In this document: piece after piece, positions 24,732 through 37,300 of the stretch
Layout of the letters: every line of letters begins with the position of its first letter
Position numbering within the stretch: position 1 is the first letter of the stretch
NCBI RefSeq assembly: GCF_029227915.1
Contig: NC_079882.1
Span: forward strand, 17,250,501-17,314,500
From: Hydractinia symbiolongicarpus
Taxonomy: Eukaryota > Cnidaria > Hydrozoa > Anthoathecata > Hydractiniidae
Length of the DNA: 64,000 bases
Direction of reading: 5' to 3'
Made by a program: the position numbers and the translations under genes
Notes under the pieces: model-generated
What the model saw: only the letters and a program-made list of their open reading frames with translations
Told to the model about the DNA's origin: nothing
The model's database searches: none

Positions 24732-26532
24732 GTGCAGGTAGTTAAGAGTGTTCTAAGGCCACGGCGCTAAGGAAAACCACTTGGAACGTTGTAGTGCATT
24801 GAGACTGAAAGGAATAGTCTAATGGTAACCTGCGCAGGCAGATGGAACCACGTGATTTACGTGTGAGGCCTCTATTAGACTGCAAAAGGCCAAATTACAG
24901 CCTTTATAGGACTGTGCACGTAGTTAAGAGTGTTGTAAGGCAACAGCGCTAATGAAAACGACTTGGGACGTTGTAGCGCATTGAGACTGTAAGGACTAGG
25001 CCAATGGTAACCTGCGCAGACAGGTGAAACCACGCGATTTACGTATGAAGTCTTTATTAGACTGCAAAAGGCCAAATTACAGCCTTTATAGGACTGTGCA
25101 CGTAGTTAAGAGTGTCTTAAGGCAATGGCGCTAATGAAAACGACTTGAGACGTTGTAGCACATTGAGACTGGAAGGACTAGGCCAATGGAAACCTGCACA
25201 GGCAAATGGAACCACCTGATTTACGTGTGAGGACTTTATTAGACTGCAAAAGCCCATATTACAGCCTTTATAGGACTGTGCACGTAAGAGTTAAGAGTGT
25301 TGTAAAGCAATGGCGCTAATGAAAACGACTTGGGACGTTGTAGCGCATTGAGACTGTAAGGACTAGACCAATGGTAACCTGCGCAGACAGGTGAAACCAC
25401 GTGATTTACGTGTGAAGCCTTTATTAGACTGCAAAAGGCCATATTACAGCCTTTATAGGACTGTGCGCGCAGTTAAGAGTGTTCTAAGGCAACTTCGCCA
25501 ACGAAAACGACTTGGGACGTTGTAGCGCATTGAGACTGTAAGGAATAGTCCAATGGTAACTTGCGCTGGCAGATGGAACCACCTGATTTACGTGGGAGGA
25601 CTTTATTAGACTGCAAAAGTCCATATTACAGCCTTTATAGGACTGTGCACGTAGTTAAGAGTGTTGTAAAGCAACGGCGCCAATGAAAACGACTTGGGAC
25701 GTTGTAGCGCATTGAGACTGTAAGGACTAGGCCAATGGTAACCTGCGCAGACCGGTGAAACCACGTGATTTACGTGTGAGGCCTTTATTAGACTGCAAAA
25801 GGCCATATTACAGCCTTTATAGGACTGTGCACGTTAAGAGTGTTCTAAGGCAACTTCGCCAATGAAAACGACTTGGGACGTGGTAGCGCATTGAGACTGT
25901 AAGGACTAGGGCAATGGTAATCTACGCAGACAGGTGAAACCACGTGATTTACGTGTGAGGCTTTTATTAGACTGCAAAAGGCCATATTACAGCCTTTATA
26001 GGACTGTGCAAGTAGTTAAGAGTGTTCTAAGGCCACGGCGCTAAGGAAAACCACTTGGAACGTTGTAGTGCATTGAGACTGAAAGGAATAGTCTAATGGT
26101 AACCTGCGCAGGCAGGTGAAACCACGTGATTTACGTATGAAGCCATTATTAGACTGCAAAAGGCCATATTACAGCCTTTATAGGACTGTGAACGTAGTTA
26201 AGAGTGTTGTAAGGCAACGGCGCTAATGAAAACGACTTGGGACGTTGTAGCGCATTGAGACTGGAAGGACTAGGCCAATCGTAACCTGCGCAGACCGGTG
26301 AAACCACGTGATTTACGTGTGAGGGTTTTATTAGACTGGAAAAGGCCATATTACAGCCTTTATAGGACTGTGCACGTATTTAAGAGTGTTGTAAGGCAAC
26401 AGCGATAATGAAAACGACTTGAGTCGTTTTAGCGCATTTAGACTGGAAGGAATAGTCTAATGGTAACCTGCGCAGACCGGTGAAACCACATGATTTACGT
26501 GTGAGGCCTTTATTAGACTGCAAAAGGCCATA
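24732..26532 (+). repeat. 1.8-kb block, right copy of the 8172-bp-spaced pair
   Basis: This is the second copy of 16560-18360. Private changes include CCAACGAAAACG near 25498, TTGCGCTGGC near 25561 and CCAATCGTAACC near 26276. A large spacing with a constant offset through a 185-bp and a 179-bp unit argues for a block-level copy, not independent amplification. Confidence 0.8.
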
Positions 26533-27650
26533 TTACAGCCTTTATAGGACTGTGCACGTAGTTAAGAGTGTTGTAAAGCTACAGCGCTAATGAAAACGAC
26601 TTGGGAGGTTATAGCGCATTGAGACTGGAACGACTAGTCCAATGGTAACCTGCCCAGGCAGATGGAGCCACGTGATTTACGTGTGAGGCCTTTTTTAGAC
26701 TGCAAAAGGCCATATTACAGCCTTTATAGGACTGTGCAAGTAGTTAAGAGTGTTCTAAGGCCACGGCGCTAAGGAAAACCACTTGGAACGTTGTAGTGCA
26801 TTGAGACTGAAAGGAATAGTCTAATGGTAACCTGCGCAGGCAGATGGAACCACGTGATTTACGTGTGAGGCCTCTATTAGACTGCAAAAGGCCAAATTAC
26901 AGCCTTTATAGGACTGTGCACGTAGTTAAGAGTGTTGTAAGGCAACAGCGCTAATGAAAACGACTTGGGACGTTGTAGCGCATTGAGACTGTAAGGACTA
27001 GGCCAATGGTAACCTGCGCAGACAGGTGAAACCACGTGATTTACGTATGAAGCCTTTATTAGACTGCAAAAGGCCAAATTACAGCCTTTATAGGACTGTG
27101 CACGTAGTTAAGAGTGTCTTAAGGCAACGGCGCTAATGAAAACGACTTGAGACGTTGTAGCACATTGAGACTGGAAGGACTAGGCCAATGGAAACCTGCA
27201 CAGGCAAATGGAACCACCTGATTTACGTGTGAGGACTTTATTAGACTGCAAAAGCCCATATTACAGCCTTTATAGGACTGTGCACGTAAGAGTTAAGAGT
27301 GTTGTAAAGCAATGGCGCTAATGAAAACGACTTGAGACGTTGTAGCGCATTGAGACTGTAAGGACTAGACCAATGGTAACCTGCGTAGACAGGTGAAACC
27401 ACGTGATTTACGTGTGAAGCCTTTATTAGACTGCAAAAGGCCATATTACAGCCTTTATAGGACTGTGCGCGCAGTTAAGAGTGTTCTAAGGCAACTTCGC
27501 CAATGAAAACGACTTGGGACGTTGTAGCGCATTGAGACTGTAAGGAATAGTCCAATGGTAACCTGCGCAGGCAGATGGAACCACCTGATTTACGTGTGAG
27601 GACTTTATTAGACTGCAAAAGGCCATATTACAGCCTTTATAGGACTGTGC
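24746..27650 (+). repeat. 2002-bp (11-unit) repeat pair
   Basis: Units from about 24746 to 25640 recur from about 26748 to 27650 at exactly 2002 bp (11 x 182), including the 185-bp unit (25283 and 27285) and CCACCTGATTTACG. Intervening units belong to the 25.6-26.5 kb block. Confidence 0.75.
26350..26870 (+). repeat. Three-unit block copied at 30170-30692
   Basis: It shares the rare TGCCCAGGCAGATGGAGCC (26651 and 30473) and GGCCTTTTTTAGAC with the later site. The offset is 3822 bp, exactly 21 units. It links domain 2 to domain 3. Confidence 0.7.
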
Positions 27651-27664
27651 ACGTAGTTAAGAGT

Positions 27665-28780
27665 GTTGTAAGCAACGGCGCTAATGAAAACGACTTGGGA
27701 CGTTGCAGCGCATTCAAAATGGAAGGACTAGGCCAATGGTAACCTGCGCAGACCGGTGAAACCACGTGATTTACGTGTGAAGCCTTTATTAGACTGTAAA
27801 AGGCCATATTACAGCCTTTATAGGACTGTGCACGTAAGAGTTAAGAGTGTTGTAAAGCAAAGGCGTTAATGAAAACGACTTGGGACGTTGTAGCGCATTG
27901 AGACTGTAAGGACTAGACCAATGGTAACCTGCGTAGACAGGTGAAACCACGTGATTTACGTGTGAAGCCTTTATTAGACTGCAAAAGGCTATATTACAGC
28001 CTTTATAGGACTGTGCGCGCAGTTAAGAGTGTTCTAAGGCAACTTCGCCAATGAAAACGACTTGGGACGTTGTAGTGCATTGAGACTGAAAGGAATAGTC
28101 TAATGGTAACCTGCGCAGGCAGGTGAAACCACGTGATTTACGTATGAAGCCATTATTAGACTGCAAAAGGCCATATTACAGCCTTTATAGGACTGTGCAC
28201 GTAATTAAGAGTGTTCTAAGGCAACTTCGCCAATGAAAACGACTTGGGACGTTGTAGCGCATTGAGACTGTAAGGACTAGGCCAATGGAAACCTGCACAG
28301 GCAAATGGAACCACGTGATTTACGTGTGAGGCCTTTATTAGACTGCAAAGGGCCATATTACAGCCTTTATAGGACTGTGCACGTAGTTAAGAGTGTTGTA
28401 AAGCAACGGCGCCAATGAAAACGAATTGGGACGTTGTAGCGCATTGAGACTGGAAGGACTAGGCCAATGGTAACCTGCGCAGACAGGTGAAACCACGTGA
28501 TTTACGTGTGAGGCCTTTATTAGACTGCAAAAGGCCATATTACAGCCTTTATAGGACTGTGCACGTAGTTAAGAGTGTTGTAAGCAACGGCGCTAATGAA
28601 AACGACTTGGGACGTTGCAGCGCATTCAAATTGGAAGGACTAGGCCAATGGTAACCTGCGCAGACCAGTGAAACCACGTCATTTACGTGTGAAGGCTTTA
28701 TTAGACTGTAAAAGGCCATATTACAGCCTTTATAGGACTGTGCACGTAAGAGTTAAGAGTGTTGTAAAGCAAAGGCGTTA
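27665..28780 (+). repeat. 912-bp-spaced repeat with GTTGTAAGCAACGG units
   Basis: Two units with a 1-bp deletion (GTTGTAAGCAACGG) and GCGCATTCAAA, each followed by a 185-bp unit with AAAGGCGTTAATG, lie 912 bp apart. The odd spacing is explained by the 185-bp unit and the 1-bp loss. Confidence 0.7.
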
Positions 28781-28930
28781 ATGAAAACGACTTGGGACGT
28801 TGTAGCGCATTGAGACTGTAAGGACTAGGCCAATGGTAACTTGCGCAGACAGGTGAAACCACGTGATTTACGTGTGAGGCCTTTATTAGACTGCAAAAGG
28901 CCATATTACAGCCTTTATAGGACTGTGCAC

Positions 28931-30743
28931 GTTAAGAGTGTTCTAAGGCAACTTCGCCAATGAAAACGACTTGGGACGTTGTAGCGCATTGAGACTGTAA
29001 GGACTAGGGCAATGGTAATCTACGCAGACAGGTGAAACCACGTGATTTACGTGTGAGGCCTTTATTAGACTGCAAAAGGCCATATTACAGCCTTTATAGG
29101 ACTGTGCAAGTAGTTAAGAGCGTTCTAAGGCCACGGCGCTAAGGAAACCACTTGGAACGTTGTAGTGCATTGAGACTGAAAGGAATAGTCTAATGGTAAC
29201 CTGCGCAGGCAGGTGAAACCACGTGATTTACGTATGAAGCCATTATTAGACTGCAAAAGGCCGTAGTACAGCCTTTATAGGACTGTGCACGTATTTAAGA
29301 GTGTTGTAAGGCAACAGCGATAATGAAAACGACTTGAGTCATTGTAGCGCATTTAGACTGGAAGGAATAGTCCAATGGTAACCTGCGCAGACCGGTGAAA
29401 CCATGTGATTTACGTGTGAGGCCTTTATTAGACTGCAAAAGGCCATATTACAGCCTTTATAGGACTGTGCACGTAGTTAAGAGTGTTGTAAAGCAACAGC
29501 GCTAATGAAAACGACTTGGGAGGTTATAGCGCATTGAGACTGCAACGACTAGTCCAATGGTAACCTGCACAGGCAGATGGAACCACGTGATTTACGTGTG
29601 AGGCCTTTATTAGACTGCAAAAGGCCAAATTGCCGCCATAGGACTGTGCACGTAGTTAAGAGTGTTGTAAGGCAACGGCGCTAATGAAAAGGACTTGGGA
29701 CGTTGTAGCGCATTGAGACTGGAAGGACTAGGCCAATGGTGACCTGCGCAGATAAATGGAACCACGTGATTTACGTGTGAGGCCTTTATTAGACTGCAAA
29801 AGGCCATATTACAGCCTTTATGGGCCTGTGCACGTAGTTAAGAGTGTTGTAAGGCAACGGCGCTAATGAAAATGACTTGGGACGCTGTAGCGCATTGAGA
29901 CTGGAAGTAATAGTCCAATGGTAACCTGCAGAGACAAATGGAACCACGTGATTTACGTGTGAGGCCTTTATTAGACTGCAAAAGGCCATATTACAGCCTT
30001 TATAGGACTGTGCACGTAGTTAAGAGTGTTTTAAGGCAACGGTGCTAATGAAAATGACTTGGGACGCTGTAGCGCATTGAGACTGGAATTAGCAGTCCAA
30101 TGGTAACCTGAACAGGCAAATGGAACCACGTGATTTACGTGTGAGGCCTTTGTTAGACTGCACAAGGCCATATTACAGCCTTTATAGGACTGTGCACGTA
30201 GTTAATAGTGTTGTAAGGCAACAGCGATAATGAAAACGACTTGAGTCGTTGTAGCGCATTTAGACTGGAAGGAATAGTCCAATGGTAACCTGCGCAGACC
30301 GGTGAAACCATGTGATTTACGTGTGAGGCCTTTATTAGACTGCAAAAGGCCATATTACAGCCTTTATAGGACTGTGCACGTAGTTAAGAGTGTTGTAAAG
30401 CAACAGCGCTAATGAAAACGACTTTGGAGGTTATAGCACATTGAGACTGGAACGACTAGTCCAATGGTAACCTGCCCAGGCAGATGGAGCCACGTGATTT
30501 ACGTGTGAGGCCTTTTTTAGACTGCAAAAGGCCATATTACAGCCTTTATAGGACTGTGCAAGTAGTTAAGAGTGTTCTAAGGCCACGGCGCTAAGGAAAA
30601 CCACTTGGAACGTTGTAGTGCATTGAGACTGAAAGGAATAGTCTAATGGTAACCTGCGCAGGCAGATGGAACCACGTGATTTACGTGTGAGGCCTTTATT
30701 AGACTGCAAAAGGCCATATTACAGCCTTTATAGGACTGTGCAC
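28931..30743 (+). repeat. 1813-bp (10-unit) higher-order unit, copy 1
   Basis: The unit starts at a 179-bp marker. It includes GAGCGTTCTAAGG (29119), the 1-bp-short CTAAGGAAACC and the 3-bp-short AATTGCCGCC site. These losses and the 179-bp unit account for 1813 instead of 1820 bp. It matches copy 2 to about 30000/31813, after which the units differ. Confidence 0.8.
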
Positions 30744-32010
30744 GTTAAGAGTGTTCTAAGGCAACTTCGCCAATGAAAACGACTTGGGACGTTGTAGCGC
30801 ATTGAGACTGTAAGGACTAGGGCAATGGTAATCTACGCAGACAGGTGAAACCACGTGATTTACGTGTGAGGCCTTTATTAGACCGCAAAAGGCCATATTA
30901 CAGCCTTTATAGGACTGTGCAAGTAGTTAAGAGCGTTCTAAGGCCACGGCGCTAAGGAAACCACTTGGAACGTTGTAGTGCATTGAGACTGACAGGAATA
31001 GTCTAATGGTAACCTGCGCAGGCAGGTGAAACCACGTGATTTACGTATGAAGCCATTATTAGACTGCAAAAGGCCGTAGTACAGCCTTTATAGGACTGTG
31101 CACGTATTTAAGAGTGTTGTAAGGCAACAGCGATAATGAAAACGACTTGAGTCATTGTAGCGCATTTAGACTGGAAGGAATAGTCCAATGGTAACCTGCG
31201 CAGACCGGTGAAACCATGTGATTTACGTGTGAGGCCTTTATTAGACTGCAAAAGGCCATATTACAGCCTTTATAGGACTGTGCACGTAGTTAAGAGTGTT
31301 GTAAAGCAACAGCGCTAATGAAAACGACTTGGGAGGTTATAGCGCATTGAGACTGGAACGACTAGTCCAATGGTAACCTGCACAGGCAGATGGAACCACG
31401 TGATTTACGTGTGAGGCCTTTATTAGACTGCAAAAGGCCAAATTGCCGCCATAGGACTGTGCACGTAGTTAAGAGTGTTGTAAGGCAACGGCGCTAATGA
31501 AAACGACTTGGGACGTTGTAGCGCATTGAGACTGGAAGGACTAGGCCAATGGTGACCTGCGCAGATAAATGGAACCACCTGATTTACGTGTGAGGCCTTT
31601 ATTAGACTGCAAAAGGCCATATTACAGCCTTTATGGGCCTGTGCACGTAGTTAAGAGTGTTGTAAGGCAACGGCGCTAATGAAAATGACTTGGGACGCTG
31701 TAGCGCATTGAGACTGGAAGTAATAGTCCAATGGTAACCTGCACAGACAAATGGAACCACGTGATTTACGTGTGAGGCCTTTATTAGACTGCAAAAGGCC
31801 ATATTACAGCGTTTATAGGACTGTGCACGTAGTTAAGAGTGTTGGAAAGCAACGGCACTAATGAAAACAACTTGGGACGTTGTAGCGCATTGAGACTGGA
31901 AGGAATAGCTCAATGGTAACCTGCACAGACAAATGGAACTACGTGATTTACGTGTGAGGCCTTTATTAGACTGCAAAAGGCCATATTACAGCTTTTATAG
32001 GACTGTGCAC
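30744..32010 (+). repeat. 1813-bp higher-order unit, copy 2 (shortened)
   Basis: This repeats the first six units of 28931-30000 with few changes. It then has two private units (GTTGGAAAGC; GCTCAATGG) before the next 179-bp marker at 32011. The marker spacing here is 1267 bp. Confidence 0.75.
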
Positions 32011-32272
32011 GTTAAGAGTGTTCTAAGGCAACTTCGCCAATGAAAACGATTCGGGACGTTGTAGCGCATTGAGACTGTAAGGACTAGGGCAATGGTAACC
32101 TACGCAGACAGGTGAAACCACGTAATTTACGTGTGAGGCCTTTATTAGACTGCAAAAGGCCATATTACTGCCTTTATAGGACTGTGCAAGTAGTTAAGAG
32201 TGTTCTAAGGCCACGGCGCTAAGGAAAACCACTTGGAACGTTGTAGTGCATTGAGACTGAAAGGAATAGTCT

Positions 32273-32349
32273 AATGGTAACCTGCGCAGGCAGCGCTAAT
32301 GAAAACGACTTGGGACGTTGTAGCGCATTGAGACTGGAAGGACTAGGCC
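32273..32349 (+). repeat. Truncated 77-bp monomer at an out-of-register join
   Basis: Successive AATGG landmarks are 77 bp apart instead of 182, and TTAG marks at 32145 and 32404 are 259 bp apart (182 + 77). TGCGCAGGCAG is joined to CAGCGCTAATG, sharing CAG at 32291-32293, so 105 bp are missing. Before the join the unit is of the GGCCACGG subtype; after it the unit is of the GGTGACC/GATTAACG subtype. Confidence 0.9.
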
Positions 32350-32630
32350 AATGGTGACCTGCGCAGACCGGTGAAACCACGTGATTAACGTGTGAGGCCT
32401 TTATTAGACTGCAAAGGGCAATATTACAGCCTTTATAGGACTGTGCACGTATTTAGGAGTGTTGTAAGGCAACAGCGATAATGAAAACGACTTGGGAATT
32501 TGTAGCGCATTGAGACTAGAAGGAATAGCCCAATAGAAACCTGCACAGGCAAATGGAACCACGTGATTTACGTGTGAGGCCTTTATTAGACTGCAAAAGG
32601 CCATATTACAGCCTTTATAGGACTGTGCAC

Positions 32631-33383
32631 GTTAAGAGTGTTCTAAGGCAACTTCGCCAATGAAAACGACTTGGGACGTTGTAGCGCATTGAGACTGTAA
32701 GGACTAGGGCAATGGTAATCTACGCAGACAGGTGAAACCACGTGATTTACGTGTGAGGCCTTTATTAGACTGCAAAAGGCCATATTACAGCCTTTATAGG
32801 ACTGTGCAAGTAGTTAAGAGCGTTCTAAGGCCACGGCGCTAAGGAAACCACTTGGAACGTTGTAGTGCATTGAGACTGAAAGGAATAGTCTAATGGTAAC
32901 CTGCGCAGGCAGGTGAAACCACGTGATTTACGTATGAAGCCATTTTTAGACTGCAAAAGGCCGTAGTACAGCCTTTATAGGACGGTGCACGTATTTAAGA
33001 GTGTTGTAAGGCAACAGCGATAATGAAAACGACTTGAGTCATTGTAGCGCATTTAGACTGGAAGGAATAGTCCAATGGTAACCTGCGCAGACCGGTGAAA
33101 CCATGTGATTTACGTGTGAGGCCTTTATTAGACTGCAAAAGGCCATATTACAGCCTTTATAGGACTGTGCACGTAGTTAAGAGTGTTGTAAAGCAACAGC
33201 GCTAATGAAAACAACTTGGGAGGTTATAGCGCATTGAGACTGGAACGACTAGTCCAATGGTAACCTGCACAGGCAGATGGAACCACGTGATTTACGTGTG
33301 AGGCCTTTATTAGACTGCAAAAGGCCAAATTGCCGCCATAGGACTGTGCACGTAGTTAAGAGTGTTGTAAGGCAACGGCGCTA
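32631..33383 (+). repeat. 1813-bp higher-order unit, truncated copy 3
   Basis: The segment matches 28931-29683 at offset 3700, including GAGCGTTCTAAGG (32819), GGCCGTAGTACAG and AATTGCCGCC. It is cut short by the junction at 33383/33384. Confidence 0.8.
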
Positions 33384-33392
33384 GCCTTTATA
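33341..33392 (+). repeat. Truncated 52-bp monomer at the domain 3/4 boundary
   Basis: Successive GGACTGTGC landmarks at 33341 and 33393 are 52 bp apart, so 130 bp are missing. GGCAACGGCGCTA is joined directly to GCCTTTATAGG at 33383/33384, with almost no shared sequence. Unit composition changes here. Confidence 0.9.
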
Positions 33393-33939
33393 GGACTGTG
33401 CACGTAGTTAAGAGTGTTCTAAGGCAACTTCGCCAATGAAAACGACTTGGGACGTTGCAGCGCATTGAGACTGTAAGGACTAGGCCAATGGTAACCTACG
33501 CAGACAGGTGAAACCACGTGATTTACGTATGAAGCCTTTACTAGACTGCAAAAGGCCAAACTACAGCCTTTATAGGACTGTGCACGTAGTTAAGAGTGTT
33601 GTAAAGCAACAGCGCTAATGAAAACGACTTGGGAGGATGTGGCGCATTGAGACTGGAACGACTAATCTAATGGTAACCTGCACAGGCAGATGGAACCACG
33701 TGATTTACGTGTGAGGCCTCTATTAGACTGCAAAAGGCCAAATTACAGCCTTTATAGGACTGTGCACGTAGTTAAGAGTGTTGTAAGGCAACAGCGCTAA
33801 TGAAAACGACTTGGGACGTTGTAGCGCATTGAGACTGGAACGACTAGTCCAATGGTAACCTGCACAGGCAGATGAAACCACGTGATTAACGTGTGAGGCC
33901 TTTATTAGACTGTAAAAGGCCAAATTACAGCCTTTATAG

Positions 33940-36900
33940 GACTGTGCAAGTAGTTAAGAGTGTTGTAAGGCAACAACGCTAATGAAAACGACTTGGGACG
34001 TTGTAGCGCATTGAGACTGGAAGGACTAGGTCAATGGTGACCTGCGCAGATCTGTGAAACCACGTGATTAACGTGTGAGGCCTTTATTAGACTGCAAAAG
34101 GCCAAATTACAGCCTTTATAGGACTGTGCACGTAGTTAAGAGTGTTGCAAAGCAACGGCGCCAATGAAAACGACTTGGGACGTTGTAGCGCATTGAGACT
34201 GTAAGGACTAGGCCAATGGTAACCTACGCAGACAGGTGAAACCACGTGATTTACGTGTGAGGCCTTTATTAGACTGCAAAAGGCCATATTACAGCCTTTA
34301 TAGGACTGTGCAGGTAGTTAAGAGTGTTGTAAGGCAACAGCGATAATGAAAACGACTTGAGACGTTATAGCGCATTTAGACTGGAAGGAATAGTCCAATG
34401 GTAACCTGCGCAGACCGGTGAAACCACGTCATAAAAGTGTGAGGCCTTTATTAGACTGCAAAAGGCCAAATTACAGCGTTTATAGGACTGTGCACGTAGT
34501 TAAGAGCGTTGTAAGGCAACAGCGCTAATGAAAACGACTTGGGACGTTGTAGCGCATTGAGACTGGAAGGACTAGGTCAATGGTGACCTGCACAGACCGG
34601 TGAAACCACGTTATTAACGTGTGAGGCCTTTATTAGACTGCAAAGGGCCATATTACAGCCTTTATAGGACTGTGCACGAAGTTAAGAGTGTTCTAAGGCA
34701 ACTTCGCCAATGAAAACGACTTGGGACGTTGCAGCGCATTGAGACTGTAAGGACTAGGCCAATGGTAACCTACGCAGACAGGTGAAACCACGTGATTTAC
34801 GTATGAAGCCTTTACTAGACTGCAAAAGGCCAAATTACAGCCTTTATAGGACTGTGCACGTAGTTAAGAGTGTTGTAAAGCAACAGCGCTAATGAAAACG
34901 ACTTGGGAGGATGTGGCGCATTGAGACTGGAACGACTAATCTAATGGTAACCTGCACAGGCAGATGGAACCACGTGATTTACGTGTGAGGCCTCTATTAG
35001 ACTGCAAAAGGCCAAATTACAGCCTTTATAGGACTGTGCACGTAGTTAAGAGTGTTGTAAGGCAACAGCGCTAATGAAAACGACTTGGGACGTTGTAGCG
35101 CATTGAGACTGGAACGACTAGTCCAATGGTAACCTGCACAGGCAGATGGAACCACGTGATTTACGTGTGAGGCCTTTATTAGACTGCAAAAGACCAAGTT
35201 ACAGCCTTTATAGGACTGTGCACGTAGTTAAGAGTGTTGTAAGGCAACGGCGCTAATGAAAACGACTTGGGACTTTGTAGCGCATTGAGACTGGAAGGAC
35301 TAGGTCAATGGTGACCTGCGCAGACCGGTGAAACCACGTGATTAACGTGTGAGGCCTTTATTAGACTGCAAAGGGCCATATTACAGCCTTTATAGGACTG
35401 TGCACGTAGTTAAGAGTGTTCTAAGGCAACTTCGCCAATGAAAACGACTTGGGACGTTGTAGCGCATTGAGACTGTAAGGACTAGGCCAATGGTAACCTA
35501 CACAGACATGTGAAACCACGTGATTTACGTATGAAGCCTTTACTAGACTGCAAAAGGCCAAATTACAGCCTTTATAGGACTGTGCACGTAGTTAAGAGTG
35601 TTGTAAGGCAACCGCGCTAATGAAAACGACTTGGGACGTTGTAGCGCATTGAGACTGGAAGGACTAGGTCAATGGTGACCTGCGCAGATCTGTGAAATCA
35701 CGTGATTAACGTGTGAGGCCTTTATTAGACTGCAAAAGGCCAAATTACAGCCTTTATTGGACTGTGCACGTAGTTAAGGGTGTTGTAAAGCAACGGCGCC
35801 AATGAAAACGACTTGGGACGTTGTAGCGCATTGAGACTGTAAGGACTAGGCCAATGGTAACCTACGCAGACAGGTGAAACCACGTGATTTACGTGTGAGG
35901 CCTTTATTAGACTGCAAAAGGCCATATTACAGCCTTTATAGGACTGTGCAGGTAGTTAAGAGTGTTGTAAGGCAACAGCGATAATGAAAACGACTTGAGA
36001 CGTTATAGCGCATTTAGACTGGAAGGAATAGTCCAATGGTAACCTGCGCAGACCGGTGAAACCACGTCATAAAAGTGTGAGGCCTTTATTAGACTGCAAA
36101 AGGCCAAATTACAGCGTTTATAGGACTGTGCACGTAGTTAAGAGTGTTGTAAGGCAACAGCGCTAATGAAAACGACTTGGGACGTTGTAGCGCATTGAGA
36201 CTGGAAGGACTAGGTCAATGGTGACCTGCACAGACCGGTGAAACCACGTTATTAACGTGTGAGACCTTTATTAGACTGCAAAGGGCCATATTACAGCCTT
36301 TATAGGACTGTGCACGTAGTTAAGAGTGTTCTAAGGCAACTTCGCCAATGAAAACGACTTGGGACGTTGCAGCGCATTGAGACTGTAAGGACTAGGCCAA
36401 TGGTAACCTACGCAGACAGGTGAAACCACGTGATTTACGTATGAAGCCTTTACTAGACTGCAAAAGGCCAAATTACAGCCTTTATAGGACTGTGCACGTA
36501 GTTAAGAGTGTTGTGAAGCAACAGCGCTAATGAAAACGACTTGGGAGGATGTGGCGCATTGAGACTGGAACGACTAATCTAATGGTAACCTGCACAGGCA
36601 GATGGAACCACGTGATTTACGTGTGAGGCCTCTATTAGACTGCAAAAGGCCAAATTACAGCCTTTATAGGACTGTGCACGTAGTTAAGAGTGTTGTAAGG
36701 CAACAGCGCTAATGAAAACGACTTGGGACGTTGTAGCGCATTGAGACTGGAACGACTAGTCCAATGGTAACCTGCACAGGCAGATGGAACCACGTGATTT
36801 ACGTGTGAGGCCTTTATTAGACTGCAAAAGACCAAGTTACAGCCTTTATAGGACTGTGCACGTAGTTAAGACTGTTGTAAGGCAACGGCGCTAATGAAAA

Positions 36901-37300
36901 CGACTTGGGACTTTGTAGCGCATTGAGACTGAAAGGACTAGGTCAATGGTGACCTGCGCAGACCGGTGAAACCACGTGATTAACGTGTGAGGCCTTTATT
37001 AGACTGCAAAGGGCCATATTACAGCCTTTATAGGACTGTGCACGTAGTTAAGAGTGTTCTAAGGCAACTTCGCCAATGAAAACGACTTGGGACGTTGTAG
37101 CGCATTAAGACTGTAAGGACTAGGCCAATGGTAACCTACACAGACAGGTGAAACCACGTGATTTACGTATGAAGCCTTTACTAGACTGCAAAAGGCCAAA
37201 TTACAGCCTTTATAGGACTGTGCACGTAGTTAAGAGTGTTGTAAGGCAACCGCGCTAATGAAAACGACTTGGGACGTTGTAGCGCATTGAGACTGGAAGG
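33940..37300 (+). repeat. 1638-bp (9-unit) tandem repeat, two copies plus start of a third
   Basis: Copies run about 33940-35577 and 35578-37215. Marks 1638 bp apart include GCAGATCTGTG, GCAGGTAG (34311 and 35949), CCACGTCATAAAAG and CACGTTATTAACG. A third copy starts near 37216 and departs by about 37300. Differences are few (CGAAGTTAAG only near 34677). Confidence 0.85.

Larger units (their letters stand above)
16191..28930 (+). repeat. Domain 2: zone with 179/185-bp length variants
   Basis: This region contains satellite only. It differs from the left part by regular use of a 179-bp unit (AGT missing after CACGT) and a 185-bp unit (three extra bases in CACGTAAGAGTTAAG). The 179-bp unit acts as a phase marker, with GTTAAG of the shortened site at 17661, 18750, 19111, 20200, 21107, 22196, 22557 and 25833. 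The 185-bp unit has CGTAAGAG at 17111, 25283, 27285, 27833 and 28745. Spacing of these marks gives higher-order units of 1450, 1089 and 907 bp and longer duplications of 8172 and 2002 bp. Confidence 0.75.
28931..33383 (+). repeat. Domain 3: 1813-bp higher-order repeat zone
   Basis: This region contains satellite only. A set of units starting at a 179-bp marker (28931) recurs at 30744 and in part at 32631. Private variants shared by the copies include GAGCGTTCTAAGG followed by a 1-bp loss (CTAAGGAAACC), GGCCGTAGTACAG, and a 3-bp shortened site AATTGCCGCCATAGG at about 29629, 31442 and 33329. The zone ends abruptly at the truncated-unit junction near 33383. It is also the last place where the GGCCACGG..CTAAGG subtype is seen in the window. 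Confidence 0.75.
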
